This document shows, in pieces, positions 60,564 through 64,000 of a DNA stretch of 64,000 nucleotides; position 1 is the first letter of the stretch; each line of letters starts with the position of its first letter. A program made the position numbers and the translations under genes. The notes below the pieces were generated by a model, which was given only the letters and a program-made list of their open reading frames with translations, searched no databases and was not told the origin of the DNA. Source of the stretch: Arthrospiribacter ruber (GTDB lineage Bacteria; Bacteroidota; Bacteroidia; Cytophagales; Cyclobacteriaceae); the NCBI RefSeq assembly GCF_019343195.1, contig NZ_RPHB01000007.1:248001-312000 (forward strand), read 5' to 3'.

Positions 60564-60565
60564 GC

Positions 60566-62047
60566 TCATTTGTCCAGGAAACCCCGGATATCAGAGATAA
60601 GTTTTTCAAAATCCGGCCTATGATTGTACATCATGTGTCCACCTTTATAATAAAACATGTGCACCCTTTCCATAGGTATGTCATGCCTGGCAAAAGTATA
60701 TTCAGCATCCAAAAAAGGAGTGATCATGTCGTAATATCCATTGGCAACCATCACCTTTAAATCCTTATTTCTTCTCATGGATTCTCCAAGACTCCTTGCT
60801 ACGTTTACATATGAAGGCTCCCAACCTGCACCCTGAGGAACAGGTCTCCAATTCCATTTTCCATAAATGGAGGAATTAGAAGTCAAATAAGGCCTTTCCT
60901 CCATATCTACCTTTAGATTTTCTGCAAAGTAATCCTGTAATCCTGCAAAATAAGCAGCATCAATCCCATAACTGGAAGGGTCACCCAAAGTAGGATACTC
61001 TGCCACCTGATCTCCCTCTTCAGCAAAATACCTGCTATCCAAAGTTCCTATAGTTTTTCCCTGATCTCTCAATAATTCTTTAAGGAATCTATAGCTCAAG
61101 ATTCTATTGTCAGACCTGAGTATATAATCCTTGTCCAATCCCAAGAAATAATTGATCCTTTCTGCAATTTTTTCCTTCTCGGATAGTTCCAGTAAATTTC
61201 CCTTATACAAAGCAGGCAAGTATTCATTATAAGCAAATGCCCTGGCTTCATCCAAAAATTCTTCAAGCGACTTCCCTTGACCTGATTTGCTATGGTACCA
61301 TGAAGTGGCTGCCATAGTTGGAAAATAAGTAAAGTAAGAGGCAATATTGTCATGCTTGGAAGTCGATCCCTGATAATCCAAAGCTTGAGAAATCAAAATC
61401 AACCCGTTTAAAGCCATCGCCTGACCACCCTTCTCCAATGCTGCAGTCACAGCTGCCGCTCTGGTAGTTCCAAAGCTTTCCCCGGCAATGTACTTAGGAG
61501 ATTGCCAGCGCTTGTTTTGTGTTATCCACATTCTCATAAACTTGGCAATGGAAGCAGCATCTTCGTTAAGTCCCCAAAAATCTTCCTCTTTGCCTTTACC
61601 CACAACCTTGCTATAGCCAGTCCCTACAGGGTCTACAAATACCAGATCGGCTACATCCAGAAGTGCCAATTCATTGTGGATAACTTTGTATGGTGCTGCC
61701 CCATCATCCTCACGGGCCTCAGAATCCACATCCACAACCCTAGGGCCAAAAACTCCCATGTGCAACCAAATAGAAGCAGAACCCGGTCCTCCATTGAAAA
61801 CAAATATCACAGGCCTGTTTCTATCATCTCCTTCTTTTATATATGAAGTAGACCAAATGGAAGCCACTGGCTCATCATCATTTTTCAGATAGGTCTCACC
61901 AGCCATGGCCTTGTACCTGATTTTGGCTCCATTGAAAGTCCCCTCATGGGAAGACTCGAACTTCTTAGGTTCAGGAATATTGGTTTTGCTGTCCTGAGCA
62001 AAAGAAGTGTGGGACAACAGTATAAGAAAGATCAATAGTTTTTTCAT
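60566..62047 (-). CDS. Secreted S10 family serine carboxypeptidase
   Basis: 493 residues with signal peptide MKKLLIFLILLSHTSFAQ. Serine carboxypeptidase landmarks: VIFVFNGGPGSASIWLHMGVFGP (oxyanion hole), VDPVGTGYSKVVG, YIAGESFGTTRAAAV with the nucleophile Ser, and MFYYKGGHMMYNHRPDF with the His; Asp in VMVANGYYDMITPF. It removes C-terminal residues from peptides in the periplasm or outside. Monocistronic. Confidence 0.92.
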   Translation of the reverse strand: MKKLLIFLILLSHTSFAQDSKTNIPEPKKFESSHEGTFNGAKIRYKAMAGETYLKNDDEPVASIWSTSYIKEGDDRNRPVIFVFNGGPGSASIWLHMGVFGPRVVDVDSEAREDDGAAPYKVIHNELALLDVADLVFVDPVGTGYSKVVGKGKEEDFWGLNEDAASIAKFMRMWITQNKRWQSPKYIAGESFGTTRAAAVTAALEKGGQAMALNGLILISQALDYQGSTSKHDNIASYFTYFPTMAATSWYHSKSGQGKSLEEFLDEARAFAYNEYLPALYKGNLLELSEKEKIAERINYFLGLDKDYILRSDNRILSYRFLKELLRDQGKTIGTLDSRYFAEEGDQVAEYPTLGDPSSYGIDAAYFAGLQDYFAENLKVDMEERPYLTSNSSIYGKWNWRPVPQGAGWEPSYVNVARSLGESMRRNKDLKVMVANGYYDMITPFLDAEYTFARHDIPMERVHMFYYKGGHMMYNHRPDFEKLISDIRGFLDK

Positions 62048-62119
62048 GTCGAAAATTATGTGTGATAGGCAAGCTAATTTACATATAAAAACCCACAGGT
62101 TTACTCTGTGGATAACTCC

Positions 62120-63577
62120 TTAATCCAACTCTGCATCCGCCTCTATTTCAACCAAATAACTGGAACCAACCAATCTCGCCTCAACCAAAGTATTGGCGGG
62201 TTGTATTCCCGAAAATCTTTTTCCATGGGCTCTGGCAACAGCCTCCCATTTTTCCAAGTTATCCACAAATATTCTGGTCCTCACTACATCTTCCAGCGTA
62301 CTGCCTAGTGAAATCAAGGCTGCCTCTATTTTATCTATGATAAAATGAGTCTGCGCTGCTGCATCATTTCCCCCAATGATCTTACTTCCATGTGTAGCGG
62401 TGGTTCCTGAAACAGTAATCCTCTTTCCTTTTCGAATAGCCCTGCAGTATCCGGCCATTTCTTCCCAAGGTGTGCCACTGAATACCTGCTGCGTACCATT
62501 TGGCTTCAGAACAAGCTCAAATGGCTTTGGAATTTCCTCCAAATGATGGCTCAAATCACCCGAAGCAGTCAAAAATGGCGGTTTCCGGTATTCGTCTCCG
62601 CAATCACCCGGAATTGTGGATAACTTTTGCTGAGCCTCTTTTATCAGCTGCCTATCTTCTTCACTTAGGTTAAAATCAAAAAGCCTAACAGTATCAGAAA
62701 TATGCTCACTTTCACCTAACCTTGCCCCAATAATTACCCCACCTACATGAGCCTGTTCCATAATAAATTTTGAAGCAACGTTGGCAATACTTACTTGGTG
62801 TTTTTTGGCAACAAAATCCAGGGTCAGCAAAAGTTCCTGAAACCTATTCCAACCCCCAGCTACATCGATAAAACGCTTGTACTTCATCTGTGACCAAGTA
62901 GCTCCCGTCTGTGTGGAAGGCTCTGCTTTACCCAACCACCTGTCTGATAAAAACCCTCCTGCAAGGGTACCAAAAGCCAACACCTTCACGCCATATTGAT
63001 GGCATACCACTGCCATGTCCAATGCCGCTCTATTGTCCAAAATGGAATGACAAACCTGATTACTCACTATGGAAACTCCGGAAGCACATGCTATCTGCAA
63101 GTGTGCTGCATCGAAGTTGGTCAGACCTATATTTTTGATCAAGCCTTCTTCTTTCAGTTCCTGCAGCCAAAAAAGCTGGTCCAACCACACTGGGTCAGCA
63201 TACATCCATGCATGAAACTGCATGAGGTCAATACTGTCACATTTCATCCGGCTCAAAGCAAGCTCCACAGCCCTCCGGGTCTCTTCTTTGGAGGATTTAC
63301 CTGGCTTTGGAACCCACTTTGTCAACATTTGGGAAGAATTTTCTTTACCGAATTGCTTTAAAAATTCCCCGGCTATCAACTCAGCAGATCCATAGTGATC
63401 CGCCATATCAAAAGTGGTCAAGCCTGATTCTACATAGGGCTTCATGGCTTTAGAGGTAGCTACAGGGTCCAATTGATCCCCATTTCTCTCCATATCTGCT
63501 ACCTGCCATAGCCCGGTAAGAACCTTGGAAATCACCAAGCTATCAGATAATCTACTTGTTTTCTGTTTATCCATCAT
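62120..63577 (-). CDS. Aldo/keto reductase fused to a C-terminal RidA domain
   Basis: 485 residues. Residues about 10-330 are an aldo/keto reductase TIM barrel with the catalytic Asp-Tyr (TTFDMADHYGSAE), Lys (MLTKWVP) and His (MQFHAWMY) and the C-terminal cofactor segment (VGGVIIGARLGES). Residues about 375-485 are a RidA/YjgF domain: MAGYCRAIRKGKRITVSGTTATHGS, FIIDKIEAALISLGSTLEDVVRTRIFVDNLEKWEAVARAHGKRF, with the conserved Arg, and LVEIEADAEL. Such a fusion could reduce a carbonyl and remove or channel a reactive enamine/imine. No signal peptide. A linker (330-375) has an HHLEEIPKPFEL motif. The two-domain form is uncommon. Confidence 0.92.
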   Translation of the reverse strand: MMDKQKTSRLSDSLVISKVLTGLWQVADMERNGDQLDPVATSKAMKPYVESGLTTFDMADHYGSAELIAGEFLKQFGKENSSQMLTKWVPKPGKSSKEETRRAVELALSRMKCDSIDLMQFHAWMYADPVWLDQLFWLQELKEEGLIKNIGLTNFDAAHLQIACASGVSIVSNQVCHSILDNRAALDMAVVCHQYGVKVLAFGTLAGGFLSDRWLGKAEPSTQTGATWSQMKYKRFIDVAGGWNRFQELLLTLDFVAKKHQVSIANVASKFIMEQAHVGGVIIGARLGESEHISDTVRLFDFNLSEEDRQLIKEAQQKLSTIPGDCGDEYRKPPFLTASGDLSHHLEEIPKPFELVLKPNGTQQVFSGTPWEEMAGYCRAIRKGKRITVSGTTATHGSKIIGGNDAAAQTHFIIDKIEAALISLGSTLEDVVRTRIFVDNLEKWEAVARAHGKRFSGIQPANTLVEARLVGSSYLVEIEADAELD

Positions 63578-63579
63578 TT

Positions 63580-64000
63580 TTAAGGTAGTATTTTAAAGTG
63601 CTTATCCACATCTTTTCCACTGTTTTTCAATGCATTATATTGAAAGGCAAATATCAGACTTGCCAGACCCATTACCATCAGCCAAATCGGAGTGGAATGA
63701 AAATACCAAGCCTCCACCTCGGCCTGAAAATCCTTCCAAACATGAACTGCCAGAAAAAACAGCAGAACCAGCACTCCTGTGACACCAATAGCCTTTCTCA
63801 TCCATTTTTTCTTCACCAAACTAATTTCCATAGCCAATCCGGGGTTGACCTTGTCAATGCTCAATAAGGTAAAGCACATCAATAAAAAATTGACCATCAT
63901 GGAGGTCACCATAATATCAATCCCTAAGAAGAAATCCCCTGCAAAATGACTTCCCAAAATTCCGACACTCGCCATTGCTCCGCTAAGCAATATAGCAGTT
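63580..64000 (-). CDS. Membrane protein, C-terminal part (5' end outside window)
   Basis: The minus-strand frame is open to the last base, so the start lies beyond it. Visible segments: MVTSMMVNFLLMCFTLLSI, AIGVTGVLVLLFFLAVHVW, and TPIWLMVMGLASLIFAFQY, each one helix; the C-terminus is cytoplasmic and basic. GSHFAGDFFLGIDIMVTSM looks like a transporter loop; an amino-acid permease (APC) is possible but only an impression. It ends two bases before the AKR-RidA gene, which is the next gene on this strand, so the two are probably co-transcribed. Confidence 0.6.
   Translation of the reverse strand, partial: TAILLSGAMASVGILGSHFAGDFFLGIDIMVTSMMVNFLLMCFTLLSIDKVNPGLAMEISLVKKKWMRKAIGVTGVLVLLFFLAVHVWKDFQAEVEAWYFHSTPIWLMVMGLASLIFAFQYNALKNSGKDVDKHFKILP

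Overview
The window reads as chromosomal DNA of a member of the Bacteroidota, most likely order Cytophagales and probably a Cyclobacteriaceae (Algoriphagus-like) bacterium; the family placement is inference. Pointers are the LytTR/propeller sensor-kinase pair, a carboxypeptidase-regulatory-like TonB-dependent receptor, many lipoprotein or secreted enzymes with short signal peptides ending in AQ, DUF4286, TANNTTTG-type promoter boxes, and a carotenoid cluster of the type that makes 3-hydroxy-4-keto, 1'-hydroxylated (flexixanthin-like) pigments.

Layout. 1-3.4 kb: end of a LytTR response regulator and its overlapping sensor kinase, the latter split by one in-frame amber codon. 3.4-4.4 kb: three copies of a dispersed repeat. 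4.4-7.2 kb: a small accessory island (DUF6140-like protein, two AT-rich helical/membrane proteins, an HNH-type nuclease, a four-helix membrane protein). 7.2-13.6 kb: a GMC sugar-dehydrogenase pair, a sarcosine-oxidase-like flavoenzyme and a Nudix-type regulator, separated by long repeat-filled gaps. 13.6-19.4 kb: exported esterase, fatty-acid hydroxylase, aminopeptidase, GlcG-like protein, GFO/IDH/MocA oxidoreductase. 19.5-29.0 kb (mostly minus): recG, S1/P1 nuclease, M20 amidohydrolase, SPOR lipoprotein, secA, dapF. 29.2-31.8 kb: exported superoxide dismutase, a lipoprotein, a MazG-like protein, tRNA-Leu and tRNA-Gly. 32-39.3 kb: LuxR-type regulator, mutS, SpoU methyltransferase, csaA, Rieske protein, tag, DUF4286, and a 194-bp MITE-like element.

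39.4-46.2 kb is the biosynthetic core: cruF-crtZ-carH-like regulator, then sigma factor-crtI-crtB-ispH-crtW. The regulator keeps the residues that bind adenosylcobalamin in CarH, so light- and B12-dependent control of the sigma factor and the pigment genes is a reasonable hypothesis. IspH supplies the isoprenoid precursor inside the same operon. No geranylgeranyl synthase, cyclase or CrtD is visible here. 46.3-64 kb is mostly housekeeping and envelope: TonB receptor, BamA-like barrel, MaoC hydratase, methyltransferase, mtgA, GH3 protein, lptB, recJ, cupin, mazG, glmM, cysteine desulfurase, S10 peptidase, an aldo-keto reductase fused to a RidA domain, and a truncated membrane protein at the end.

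The best candidates for something undescribed are the 4.4-7.2 kb island and the B12-photoreceptor/sigma-factor control of the pigment operon. No CRISPR array, rRNA, transposase or prophage was seen.
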